DNA of 64,000 nucleotides from Arenibacter sp. P308M17. Lineage in GTDB: Bacteria > Bacteroidota > Bacteroidia > Flavobacteriales > Flavobacteriaceae. The first letter of the stretch is position 1. The number at the start of each line of letters is the position of its first letter. Both the position numbers and the translations under genes were made by a program. The DNA lies in NCBI RefSeq assembly GCF_003426735.1, contig NZ_QVON01000004.1, positions 409,611-473,610 on the forward strand. Direction: 5' to 3'. The notes below the pieces were generated by a model, which searched no databases, had not been told where the DNA came from, and was given only the letters and a program-made list of their open reading frames with translations. This document shows, piece by piece, positions 37,420 through 46,796 of this stretch.

Positions 37420-38778
37420 ATGAACTTTACAACTGTAATTTCTAAATCGTTTCGCACAGACATTCTAATAATTGGAAGCGGCAGCGCAGGTGCTACGGCT
37501 GCCATTGCCGCATCAAATGGGAAATATCATGTAACCCTTGTGGAACGTTATGGTTTTCCGGGTGGCACCTCCACCCAAATGCTCGACACTTTTTACGGCT
37601 TTTTCACCCCATCGGAATCCCCGAGAAAAATTGTAGGGGGCATTCCCGATAAAATCGTGAATGAATTGGATAGAACAGGCAATATTTTTTTGCGCCCCAA
37701 CACCTATGGAGCAGGTACGGGAGTGAATTACAACCCAGAAAAACTAAAACAGGTCTGGGACCAACTTTTGCTTAAAAATGGTATTCAATTATTATATCAT
37801 TCCACCTTGGTTGGAGTGGAAAGCCTAGGGGAAACATCGACCTGCATATTCCATAATAAAGGCATGGGCTTCTTTTCAATAACGGCAAACCGTGTAATAG
37901 ATGCTTCGGGCGATGCCGATTATTGTCATTGGGCAAATATACCCTATGAACGTGCCGGTGATAAGGAATCTGCCCAAAGTATGACCACCACTTTCCGAAT
38001 GGCGAACGTGGACCTACTAGGGTATGAGTCGGCAGGTGGAAAAAAAATGTTGAAACAAAAGATGGCAGAAGCTTATACAAAGGGAACCTACGCCCTTCCG
38101 CGCAAAGAAGGATCAGCACACGAAATGTGCCAACCGAAATGCATTTCTACCGTAGCCGTCAAAGTAGTGGATCTGGATCCTTTGGACGTAGAAGGCATTA
38201 CAAAAGCGGAAATTGAGGGTCGAAGGCAGGCCTTTATTTTTGAAGATTTTTTCAGGTCAGAGATTGCTGGATATAAAGATTCAAAGATCATTGGACTCTC
38301 TCATCAAATAGGTGTAAGGGAAACTCGAAGGGTCTTTGGGGAATATCGTCTAACCAAAGAGGATTGTATTGGTGCCAAAACCTTCGAAGATCAAATTTTT
38401 CTTTGTGGGGCACCTATTGAAGATCATCGAAAATCGGATTTTGGAGAATCGGAAACCTTTTGGCAATATGTCCCCAATGGGGGGGCCTACGGAGTGCCAT
38501 ACCGCACTATTGTACCCAAAGAGAGCCAAAACGCCTGGGTAATAGGCCGTTGCTTTTCAGCCACACATGACGCCCATGCTTCCTGTCGCTCTATGGCACA
38601 GACAATGAGTATGGGGCAGGCAGCCGGATTGGCCGCAATAATCTCATTGGACACAGATCAGAACGCAAAAAACATCGACATCAACAGACTGCAGGATGCT
38701 TTAATACAAGTTGGGGGCATTTTAAAAATGCCCGAAAAAGTAGCAGATACCTCTAGATACGGATGGAAAAACAATTAA
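37420..38778 (+). CDS. FAD-dependent oxidoreductase, PF12831 type (operon gene 4)
   Basis: A 452-residue flavoprotein. The dinucleotide-binding motif is ILIIGSGSAGATAAIAA (G19-S-G21-x-x-G24), followed by LVERYGFPGGTSTQ and a C-terminal ATHDAHASCRSMAQTMSMGQ segment that closes the FAD site. Family members oxidise a range of small molecules, including sugars and amines. It lies 68 bp after the SIS gene and only 5 bp before the next start. Confidence 0.88.
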   Translation: MNFTTVISKSFRTDILIIGSGSAGATAAIAASNGKYHVTLVERYGFPGGTSTQMLDTFYGFFTPSESPRKIVGGIPDKIVNELDRTGNIFLRPNTYGAGTGVNYNPEKLKQVWDQLLLKNGIQLLYHSTLVGVESLGETSTCIFHNKGMGFFSITANRVIDASGDADYCHWANIPYERAGDKESAQSMTTTFRMANVDLLGYESAGGKKMLKQKMAEAYTKGTYALPRKEGSAHEMCQPKCISTVAVKVVDLDPLDVEGITKAEIEGRRQAFIFEDFFRSEIAGYKDSKIIGLSHQIGVRETRRVFGEYRLTKEDCIGAKTFEDQIFLCGAPIEDHRKSDFGESETFWQYVPNGGAYGVPYRTIVPKESQNAWVIGRCFSATHDAHASCRSMAQTMSMGQAAGLAAIISLDTDQNAKNIDINRLQDALIQVGGILKMPEKVADTSRYGWKNN

Positions 38779-38783
38779 CAATT

Positions 38784-39743
38784 ATGTCTCAAAAATTTTT
38801 CAGAACAGTTTTGGGCGATAAGCCAACTTCGGAAATGGGACTCACCTATTCCCACGAACATATTATTATTGAGGACAGTTATGTAACCGCTGCCCATCCT
38901 GAATTCTTGCTCAACGATGTAGACAAAATTACGGAGGAGCTCAAATCCTTTTACAAGGTGGGAGGCAGAACCGTAGTAGATACCATGACGGCCAATTGTG
39001 GCCGCAATATATTAAAATCGGTGGAGGTAAGCCAACAAAGTGGCGTCAATATCATTGTCCCAACAGGAATCCATCTGGAAATTTATTATCCTCAAAACCA
39101 TTGGCGATATCACTATTCCGAAGAGCAAATGACCGAACTTTTTATAGACGATATTGAAAATGGTATTGATCAATTTGATTATTCCGGACCATTTGTAAAA
39201 AGGACCCAGTATAAGGCAGGTCTCATTAAATTGGCTACCGGGGATGGGCCGATAACTCCTCATCAGGAAAAAATTTTCAGGGCTGTGGTGAATACACATT
39301 TGGAAACCGGAGCTCCGATATTAACACACACCAATTTTGGAAAACAGGCCTTGGAGCAAGCGAAACTGTTCGAAAAATTGGGAGCAAATCTCCAACATAT
39401 TGTGCTTTCCCATGTAGACAGGGCCAAAGAGTTGGATTATAACAGGGCGGTACTGGATATTGGAGTTCGGCTGGAATACGACAGTGCCTTCCGTTGGAAA
39501 GAATCGGAACCCAATTACACACTAATTCTTTTGGAAAACCTTCTCCCCTTATACCCGGATCAAATTACCTTGGGTATGGATATGGCAAAAAATGCTTATT
39601 GGAAAAGTTATGGAGGCAGTCCAGGATTAAATTATCTTATAGAAACCATTCCCCGATTTTTAAAATCCAAGGGATTGGAAGAGCATTATGAAAGACTATT
39701 TTTTAACAATCCAAAAAAATTATATGCCTTTTTTAAATCATAA
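38784..39743 (+). CDS. Phosphotriesterase-family (COG1735) hydrolase (operon gene 5)
   Basis: A 319-residue amidohydrolase-superfamily enzyme. Binuclear metal ligands appear as HEH (SHEHIII, H24/H26), the bridging lysine in KAGLIKLATG (K149), and later histidines in LTHTNFG and LSHVDR, with the final aspartate in GMDMAKNA. Characterised bacterial COG1735 proteins include sugar-lactone and phospho-lactone hydrolases, which would fit after dehydrogenases. An ATG at 38763 overlaps the FAD gene; 38784 is preferred because the family starts near FRTVLGD. It closes the operon. Confidence 0.87.
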   Translation: MSQKFFRTVLGDKPTSEMGLTYSHEHIIIEDSYVTAAHPEFLLNDVDKITEELKSFYKVGGRTVVDTMTANCGRNILKSVEVSQQSGVNIIVPTGIHLEIYYPQNHWRYHYSEEQMTELFIDDIENGIDQFDYSGPFVKRTQYKAGLIKLATGDGPITPHQEKIFRAVVNTHLETGAPILTHTNFGKQALEQAKLFEKLGANLQHIVLSHVDRAKELDYNRAVLDIGVRLEYDSAFRWKESEPNYTLILLENLLPLYPDQITLGMDMAKNAYWKSYGGSPGLNYLIETIPRFLKSKGLEEHYERLFFNNPKKLYAFFKS

Positions 39744-39763
39744 GCCAAATACCCATGGACAAC

Positions 39764-40480
39764 CTACAAAAAGTAACTATTTCGTATTGCGTATTCCGTT
39801 GTATTGCAGTATAGATCGCCATACAGATTAAGATTGGGCCAGCTGGTTCTAAACCTAATCGATATATGTAAAATAGGGGTGCCAAATGTAATTCCCAATT
39901 TCTCGGCAATATCCCTACTGGCCGGTACTGATCTTAGCTCCTGCTCCGCTCCCATAATTTCTATTAAGTATTCCTGACTTAGCGTTTTAAAAAAAGATCC
40001 CTCCACAAATTCCTCGGACCTTATGGGCTCTAAGGCGTTCAGGGCATACCAATTATTCTCCAAAACTACAGGTTGGTCGTCTATATAACGAACTCTTTGA
40101 AAATACACGCATTTGGAACTCTTTTCATCCTCGGACAACGGAAAACCAATAACCGGGTCCCATTCCACAATTTTAGGCTCTACGGTGACCTTGGTCCTTA
40201 CCTTATAATCAGTAGAGCCCGAAAAACCCTTGATGGATAACAGTCCCAAATATTTGCCTCTTTCCACCACCTTACTTCCCCTCCCGTGTTCCTTGACAAT
40301 AAACCCTTCTTTCAAAAGCTCGTCCAGTGCCTTTCTCACCGTTGTTCTCGTAGTTCCAAACTGAACACAAAAATCGCTCTCGGATGGCAAATAACTATCG
40401 GGCGGATATTTTTGTGTCTGTATTCGCTTTTTTATATATTCTTGGATCTGATGGTACTTTTTAATTTTATTCACGGGCAA
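39764..40480 (-). CDS. GntR family regulator, HutC/UTRA subfamily
   Basis: A 238-residue regulator with an N-terminal winged helix (YLPSESDFCVQFGTTRTTVR, residues 31-50) and a C-terminal UTRA ligand domain ending in CNTTEYAIRNSYFL. UTRA proteins bind sugar or amino-acid intermediates and release DNA. It faces the operon from its 3' end and is divergent from the haem protein gene. Three near-identical palindromes, one before itself, make it the likely controller of the whole region, with autoregulation. Confidence 0.93.
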   Translation of the reverse strand: MPVNKIKKYHQIQEYIKKRIQTQKYPPDSYLPSESDFCVQFGTTRTTVRKALDELLKEGFIVKEHGRGSKVVERGKYLGLLSIKGFSGSTDYKVRTKVTVEPKIVEWDPVIGFPLSEDEKSSKCVYFQRVRYIDDQPVVLENNWYALNALEPIRSEEFVEGSFFKTLSQEYLIEIMGAEQELRSVPASRDIAEKLGITFGTPILHISIRFRTSWPNLNLYGDLYCNTTEYAIRNSYFL

Positions 40481-40567
40481 TATTCAGGTAACGATTTCCA
40501 ATTTACATTATCCCTTGTTATCCGACCACAACCTATTAAAATGTTTTTCCGCTCGGCGATATTTCCT

Positions 40568-40583
40568 TTTTGTACGGACAAGT
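40568..40583. promoter_or_regulatory. Operator-like palindrome O2 (before gntR)
   Basis: The plus strand reads TTTTGTACGGACAAGT, matching 13 of 16 positions of O1. It lies 88 bp upstream of the gntR start, as expected for autoregulation. It is the weakest of the three copies. Confidence 0.6.
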
Positions 40584-40885
40584 TAATTAACAGACACAAG
40601 GTGAATCTTTTATTCAATACAAAAGTAAACTATCCACAGATTGTTTCCTAACACATTCAACGCACAGACAGATTTCACCAACTATCCAAAACTAACTCAA
40701 AAAAACATTATAACTATATGATTTTTAAAGTTTAAACTAAAAAACCCTATTCTATACACCAATTTATCCTTAAAATTATCCCCATCTACCCCTAGCCGGA
40801 AACAACCAACTATTATGGTCAAAAATTTTAAATACACTCCTGTAATTTTTGTAAAAAAAAGCCCATAATCCCGAATTAAATTTTA

Positions 40886-40901
40886 ACTTGTATGCACAAG
40901 T
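40886..40901. promoter_or_regulatory. Operator-like palindrome O3 (before haem protein gene)
   Basis: The plus strand reads ACTTGTATGCACAAGT, matching 14 of 16 positions of O1, and ends 22 bp before the preferred ATG at 40924. Binding here would cover the promoter or start region, which suggests repression of the downstream gene. Confidence 0.72.
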
Positions 40902-40923
40902 TAATGCCTATCAGAATTGTCCA

Positions 40924-43842
40924 ATGGAATTGATCATAAACATTAATAACAAATTTTTAATTGCGCTTATTAGCACTGCTTTGGGCTACTTCCTTGTTGG
41001 CTGCCAAGACAGCAGAATGGAACAATACCAAACCCCAGAACTCAATTTCCAGACGAAGGTGGAGAACAACTTTATTGTGCCGGAAGGATGGCAGGTAAGT
41101 CTATGGGCCGAGACCCCTTCCCTCTACAACCCGACCAATATGGATGTTGATGAAAAGGGAAGAATTTGGGTTACGGAAGCCGTTAATTATAGGGATTTCA
41201 ATACTGATCCAAAACACCGCCTAAATTTCGATCAAGGAGACCGGGTAATGATTCTGGAAGATACGGATGGTGACGGAATAAGCGACACCTCCAAGGTATT
41301 TGTCCAGGACAAAGATCTTGTTGCACCCTTGGGAATTGCAGTAGTAGGGAACAAGGTTTTCGTATCCTGCGCACCAACCTTGCTTGTCTATACGGATGAA
41401 AACGGTGATGATGTGCCCGACAAAAAAGAGGCTTTACTTACTGGGTTCGGAGGCTTTGATCACGACCACAGCTTGCATTCGCTAGTTGTAGGCCCTGACG
41501 GAAAATGGTATTTCAATACAGGGAATGCAGGTCCGCACCGTGTAACGGACAAAGGTGGCTGGCAATTACGCTCAGGAAGCGTTTATACGGGCGGAACCCC
41601 ATACAACGACAAAAATGAACCAGCACAAGTCAGTGATGATGGGCGTATCTGGGTCGGTGGCCTTGCCCTAAGAATGAACAATGACGGCACTGGCCTTGAG
41701 GTAGTGGGTCACAATTTTCGAAACTCGTACGAAGTTGCGCTGGACTCTTATGGCAACATGTGGCAAAACGACAACGATGATCAAGTGGTAACCTGCAGGG
41801 TAAGTTGGCTCATGGAAGGAGGCAACGCCGGATATTTCAATGCCAATGGCAAACGAACTTGGCAGGCCGACCGTAAACCCGGACAAAATGTTTTTGATGC
41901 CCATTGGCACCAGGACGACCCAGGGGTTATGCCTTCCGGGGACAATACCGGCGCAGGATCACCTACAGGCGTGGTCGTTTACGAAGGGAATGCCTTTGGT
42001 CCGCAATATCGCGGAATGCTCCTAAGTGCCGATGCCGGCCGCAACGTAATATTTGCCTACCAGCCTTCTCCCAATGGAGCGGGATTTGATTTAAAAAGAC
42101 GGGATTTGATTACCTCCACCCAAGAATCTACAGAAGCCTATGTATGGAATGAAATTGATGGAGATAAACGTAAATGGTTTAGACCAAGTGATGTTGCCGT
42201 TGGAACCGATGGTGCCATTTACGTAGCCGATTGGTACGATCCGGTAGTAGGTGGCCACCAAATGATGGACACCTTGGGCTACGGACGTATCTATAGAATT
42301 AGTCCCAAGGGAAAAAAACTTACCGCCCCGAAAATAGACCTGGGCACTATTGAAGGCCAAGTAGCCGCCCTCCTAAATCCAGCCATAAATGTTAGAAGCC
42401 AAGGCTTTGAAAAATTAGCGGAGCAAGGGGAACAGGCATTGGAGGAAGTCAGGAAGATATTGGATTCGGACAATCCCTATCACCAATCAAGGGCCATTTG
42501 GTTATTGCCCAAACTTGGCAGCCAAGGAAAAACCATCGTTCAAAATATATTGAAAAAAGATCCGGACCCCCGATTAAGGATTGTAGCTTACAGAGCTCTA
42601 AAAGGGGATGCCGAATCCTTTCTGAAAAACGCTACCATAGCTGTCAATGATCCTTCGCCCCAAGTGAGAAGGGAGGTAGCCATTTCCCTTAGGGACATCC
42701 CTTGGGAGGAAAGCAGTACACTTATCAAGGAATTATTTAAGGGATACCACCACAAGGACCCCTGGTATTTGGAGGCCTTGGGAATGGCTATGGACGGTAA
42801 AGAAGAATTGGCCTATACCGAATTGCTTTCCAAACAGTCCTACCCCTCTTCAAATTGGTCCGATACCTTTGCCTCCCTTGTGTGGCGAATTCATCCCAAA
42901 TCTGCCATCAACGCACTAAAAGAAAGGGCTCTGGAAGAAAGTTTATCCCCGGATCTTAAAAAAAAAGCGGTAGATGCCCTGGCCTTTATTAATGAGACAG
43001 AGGCGGTCGAAGCTATGCTGGCAATAAATAAATCCAGTAAGAACAAAACGGTAAAGGAAGTTTCCCAATGGTGGCTCAACTTCAGAAAAAGTAATGATTG
43101 GTATGCCCTATGGGACTGGGAAGCGGAAAAGGGTGAAGGTTTCCGGATTCCTGATAATATTGCCATACTCAATGAAATACTTTTAAACGGGGACACCTCC
43201 ACAGAAAAAAAGATCGACGCAGGAAAAGATATGGCGGGCAGCTTAATAGGTGGCCGCCTCTTAATTAGCTTAGCCTCCAAAGAGCGACTTTCCAATGAAG
43301 TTATTAGCGGAATATCCGAGGCCATTTTTAACAATCCAGAATTGGAAATACGGACTTTGGCCAGTGAATATTTTAAAAAAACTGGTGAAAAGCAAATGGC
43401 AATACCCAATATCTTAAAATTGACAGGGAATAGCAGTAAAGGAGAAGGTATTTTTCTATCAAAATGTACGACATGTCATAAAAACGGAACTATAGGCAAC
43501 GATATAGGTCCGGACCTATCCTCGATCGGGGAGAAATTCGACAAAACAGCGATGTTGGATGCCATTATTCATCCAAATACCTCCATTGTATTTGGATATG
43601 AACCGGTTATGATAAAAACTAAAAGCGGTCAGGCCTTTTTCGGTTTTATTCTATCTGAGGGCGAAACCACCGTATTGAAGGACATGACAGGAAAACAGAT
43701 TGTAATTGCACCAAATGACATTGAGAGCAAGAAGAAAATGAAAATGGGCATTATGCCCAATGCAGCATCCCTGGGTCTTACGGAACAAGACCTAGCCAAT
43801 CTATCCACCTACTTGTCAACACTCAAAAATAGTAGTATTTAA
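40924..43842 (+). CDS. PVC-type haem-binding CxxCH lipoprotein with membrane-bound dehydrogenase and HEAT-like parts
   Basis: A 972-residue exported lipoprotein: lipobox GYFLVGC gives C27 from this start. Residues 60-480 form a beta-propeller dehydrogenase-like domain (WVTEAVNYRDF, FDHDHSLHSLVVGPDGKWYF, GAIYVADWYDP), then a helical HEAT-like middle, then a cytochrome c-type domain with CTTCH (C848-x-x-C851-H852) and a later methionine. Proteins of this build are common in Planctomycetes and Bacteroidota and are thought to oxidise sugars with electrons passed through haem. A TTG at 40888 lies inside operator O3 and is not used. It is probably co-regulated with the GntR operon. Confidence 0.87.
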   Translation: MELIININNKFLIALISTALGYFLVGCQDSRMEQYQTPELNFQTKVENNFIVPEGWQVSLWAETPSLYNPTNMDVDEKGRIWVTEAVNYRDFNTDPKHRLNFDQGDRVMILEDTDGDGISDTSKVFVQDKDLVAPLGIAVVGNKVFVSCAPTLLVYTDENGDDVPDKKEALLTGFGGFDHDHSLHSLVVGPDGKWYFNTGNAGPHRVTDKGGWQLRSGSVYTGGTPYNDKNEPAQVSDDGRIWVGGLALRMNNDGTGLEVVGHNFRNSYEVALDSYGNMWQNDNDDQVVTCRVSWLMEGGNAGYFNANGKRTWQADRKPGQNVFDAHWHQDDPGVMPSGDNTGAGSPTGVVVYEGNAFGPQYRGMLLSADAGRNVIFAYQPSPNGAGFDLKRRDLITSTQESTEAYVWNEIDGDKRKWFRPSDVAVGTDGAIYVADWYDPVVGGHQMMDTLGYGRIYRISPKGKKLTAPKIDLGTIEGQVAALLNPAINVRSQGFEKLAEQGEQALEEVRKILDSDNPYHQSRAIWLLPKLGSQGKTIVQNILKKDPDPRLRIVAYRALKGDAESFLKNATIAVNDPSPQVRREVAISLRDIPWEESSTLIKELFKGYHHKDPWYLEALGMAMDGKEELAYTELLSKQSYPSSNWSDTFASLVWRIHPKSAINALKERALEESLSPDLKKKAVDALAFINETEAVEAMLAINKSSKNKTVKEVSQWWLNFRKSNDWYALWDWEAEKGEGFRIPDNIAILNEILLNGDTSTEKKIDAGKDMAGSLIGGRLLISLASKERLSNEVISGISEAIFNNPELEIRTLASEYFKKTGEKQMAIPNILKLTGNSSKGEGIFLSKCTTCHKNGTIGNDIGPDLSSIGEKFDKTAMLDAIIHPNTSIVFGYEPVMIKTKSGQAFFGFILSEGETTVLKDMTGKQIVIAPNDIESKKKMKMGIMPNAASLGLTEQDLANLSTYLSTLKNSSI

Positions 43843-44008
43843 CGTGAGTTCCACATAAAAATGTTTTCAATACATTGATTTAGCGTAAGTTAAAATAATT
43901 GCTAAGGTCCCCTCGAGCGGACAGATGCCATATAAGCAACGGATTTTAAATAAACTTTATATCGAACTCACGTTATTCAATAATAATAAACCATTAAATT
44001 TTGACATT

Positions 44009-44878
44009 ATGGGTACCTCAATAACAAGAAGGGAAGTACTAAAATCCTCTATCGGACTATTAGGATTAAGTTTAATGGGGGCATACGAGGCTTTTGCATG
44101 GGACAAAAGTCGTAGATTTAAAATTGGTGCCTGTGATTGGTCTATCCAGAAAATGTCGGAAATAGAAGCCATAAAAGTTGGTAAAAAAATTGGATTGGAT
44201 GGCGTACAGATCAGTTTGGGTACTGTAGCCAACAACATGCACCTAAGGCAACCAAACATTCAACAACAATATAAAAATGCCTGCGCCGAGTATGGTATGA
44301 GCATAAGCGGCATTGCTATTGGTGAAATGAACAACATTCCCTATAAATCGGATGCACGTGCGGAGATTTGGGTATCCGACAGTATAGATGTGGCCAAAAA
44401 ATTGGGCGTTAAAGTGGTTCTCTTGGCTTTCTTCCACAATGGAGACCTTAAAAAGGACATCAAAGGTACTCAGGAAACTATTCGAAGATTAAAAAAAGTA
44501 TCAAAAAAGGCAGAGAAAAATGGAGTCATCCTAGGCATAGAATCTTGGTTAAGTGCCGAAGAACACATGGAAATCATCAGCGCCGTAAATTCGCCCAATG
44601 TCCAAGTGTATTATGATGTGGCCAACTCAAACAAAATGGGGTACAATATCTATGACGAAATCCGATGGCTGGGCAAAAAGCACATCTGTGAATTTCACGC
44701 CAAAGAGAATGGTTATTTATTGGGACAGGGCAAAATTGATTTTAATGAAGTAAAAAAAGCAATAGATGATATTGGCTATGAAGGTTGGGTACAAATCGAA
44801 GGGGCAGTTCCCGAAAATGCGATAATGTTTGATAGTTATGTTCTGAACAACAAATATATCAGGTCGGTTTTAAAATAA
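44009..44878 (+). CDS. Tat-exported sugar isomerase/epimerase-like TIM-barrel protein
   Basis: A 289-residue xylose-isomerase-like TIM barrel. The N-terminus MGTSITRREVLKSSIGLLG carries a twin-arginine motif (R7-R8) and a hydrophobic stretch ending near AYEAFAW, so it is probably exported folded. Metal-site features include LGIESWLS, YYDVANSNKMG, EFHAKENG and QIEGAV. An ATG at 43925 would hide the signal, so 44009 is chosen. It follows the haem protein by 166 bp and may share its transcript. It could epimerise or cleave an oxidised sugar in the periplasm; this is inference. Confidence 0.85.
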   Translation: MGTSITRREVLKSSIGLLGLSLMGAYEAFAWDKSRRFKIGACDWSIQKMSEIEAIKVGKKIGLDGVQISLGTVANNMHLRQPNIQQQYKNACAEYGMSISGIAIGEMNNIPYKSDARAEIWVSDSIDVAKKLGVKVVLLAFFHNGDLKKDIKGTQETIRRLKKVSKKAEKNGVILGIESWLSAEEHMEIISAVNSPNVQVYYDVANSNKMGYNIYDEIRWLGKKHICEFHAKENGYLLGQGKIDFNEVKKAIDDIGYEGWVQIEGAVPENAIMFDSYVLNNKYIRSVLK

Positions 44879-44953
44879 AGCCTCAGACTTATAATGCATC
44901 CGGATTATCTTCTACTTTCAGGGAAAATAAATAAATTTACTCTTCCCTATTAT

Positions 44954-46327
44954 TTAAAATCCATCCACGCCCCAGCCTTTACGATAGGTACGTTGAAGAT
45001 ATTTATTGGCCTTAGGATGGTTGGGAAACGTCATAGTAGCAGGATCCCATTCCAGGACCGTATCCGGAACCCGAATTGCCACCGTTCCCAATAGGATAGC
45101 CTCGGTCATAGGCCCGGACTGGGCAAAATGTGATTCGTTTACTTCAAGGCCCAAACATGCATCCACAAAATGATGGTAATGATTGCGGTCTTCCAAGGTG
45201 GGCATTTGGTAATCCGCATATTTATTTTCCGGCAACAGAACAGGCATTTCCGTATGGGGTATAAGTAGGGCCCCTTCGGTTCCTATGAGAAGTGCCGATT
45301 CTGCCGGATATGGTTTTCCATGAAATAGGGCCTGTACTTCCCAAGGAGGGTAAAACTCTCCGTCGAACCATTCCAGAGGCAGTAAATCCGAGTGAGTAAG
45401 CTCATTCCCAGGGAACATCCAAGTGATGTGGTCGCTCTGAGGCCAGGTATCCCCATTTCGTTCCGAAGATTCCCGCCATGAATCCTGAACCCTTGCTACT
45501 ACGGATATAGGTGCCGTTAATCCCAAACCTTTCCATACGGCATCAAATATATGGCATCCTATATCTCCTGACCATCCGGTACCGAAGTCCTGCCATGCCC
45601 TCCAAATGGCCGGATGATATATATTGGGGGAATAAGAGCGTATAGGAGCGGTTCCTGTCCATAGGTCCCAATTTAAATGGGAGGGCGGTTGCTGCCCTTC
45701 AGATGGACGTGGGCCTGGCAACCTATATCTTTCTATGGCCTCCGGACGGTTGGAACACAGATAGGCGTGCTTAATTTTTCCTATAGCACCCTCCTTTAGA
45801 ATTTGGACCGCTGAACGATCTCCTTGGCCCGAGGCATGCTGTGTACCCAATTGTGTTACTACCCCCGCCTTTATTGAGGCTTGGGTAAGTTTGCGTACTT
45901 CTGCCACGTCATGGCACAAAGGTTTTTGACAATAAACATGTTTTCCATCCAGGATTGCCCGGTAAGCAATAGCGAAATGGTTGTGGTCCGGTACGGTCAC
46001 GTTTACCGAGTCAATAAGGTTTCCCTCCTGTTCAAGAAGTTCGCGCCAATCACTATATAATCGTGCATCCGGTAAAATATCCGCCGCCCTTTGTAAGTTT
46101 TTTGCATCCACGTCGCATAGTGCAACAATTTGTACATGGGGATGTTCCTTAAAGTTTTGAAGGTCGTGCCATCCCATTCCCCCGACCCCTATACAAGCAT
46201 GTCTTAACTTGTTGACCGGAGAACCAAAACTTACAGAGGCATTGGCCAAAAATGGAACTGCTAGTGCTGCTGTTGTAATAGAATCCAAGAATTTTCTTCG
46301 CGATACGGCCTTATTTTGGTTTTTCAT
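44954..46327 (-). CDS. Tat-exported Gfo/Idh/MocA family oxidoreductase
   Basis: A 457-residue Gfo/Idh protein with a Tat signal (AVSRRKFLDSITTAALAVPF, R10-R11), then the Rossmann start RHACIGVGGMGWHDL, lysine motif CQKPLCHDV and the family C-terminal domain with GYPHH-like DRNHYHHFVDACL. Periplasmic members often carry their nucleotide tightly bound. An in-frame ATG at 46363 is less likely since it would bury the signal. It is convergent with the TIM-barrel gene and is plausibly part of the same catabolic set. Confidence 0.88.
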   Translation of the reverse strand: MKNQNKAVSRRKFLDSITTAALAVPFLANASVSFGSPVNKLRHACIGVGGMGWHDLQNFKEHPHVQIVALCDVDAKNLQRAADILPDARLYSDWRELLEQEGNLIDSVNVTVPDHNHFAIAYRAILDGKHVYCQKPLCHDVAEVRKLTQASIKAGVVTQLGTQHASGQGDRSAVQILKEGAIGKIKHAYLCSNRPEAIERYRLPGPRPSEGQQPPSHLNWDLWTGTAPIRSYSPNIYHPAIWRAWQDFGTGWSGDIGCHIFDAVWKGLGLTAPISVVARVQDSWRESSERNGDTWPQSDHITWMFPGNELTHSDLLPLEWFDGEFYPPWEVQALFHGKPYPAESALLIGTEGALLIPHTEMPVLLPENKYADYQMPTLEDRNHYHHFVDACLGLEVNESHFAQSGPMTEAILLGTVAIRVPDTVLEWDPATMTFPNHPKANKYLQRTYRKGWGVDGF

Positions 46328-46707
46328 GTAAACAATAATTTGATGGTCTTGGTTGGCTCCCATATAATATATTCACTGCAAGCCCATTGGGTATAAGCAT
46401 AAAACTGGAATTGCAACATTCCAGTCCTAATGTTCTGTTAACCCTATTTTAATCAACCCAAGACAACAACAGCAGAGGCCAAATACTACATTGACCCATA
46501 AAAGATAATGACTATTATTTAAATAATACCATACTCCTATATTTTTCCTCCCGAAACTATAAAAATGAAGATATTCCCGCTACAGCCTGGAGAAAATTAT
46601 GATGCCTAGAATACTTGGCCCACAAAAATTTAATTGGAGAAGGAACAGGATTTAAAAAATGATCGTAAAGCGCGCTCAAACGAGAATTTACACCCCACAA
46701 AAACAGT

Positions 46708-46779
46708 TCCCAATTTCTTGGAAGCCATGTCTTTGTTACTTTGGGCCCTACTGGTTCCGAACCAGGACCCTCCTGCTTT
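46708..46779. repeat. Degenerate att-like copy: tRNA-Val(UAC) 3' part plus terminator (left repeat)
   Basis: This stretch is a direct repeat of 59769-59837. Shared blocks are TCCCAATTTCTTGGAAGCC, CTTTGTTACT, GGGCCCTACTGG and CCTGC, with small indels between. It corresponds, on the minus strand, to the 3' half of a tRNA-Val gene and the hairpin after it; this copy has changes in the T loop (TTCCGAACC) that would stop it working as a tRNA. It lies 17 bp beyond the tetR stop codon and marks the left limit of a probable island. Confidence 0.82.
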
Positions 46780-46796
46780 GAATAAATATTCCCAAT

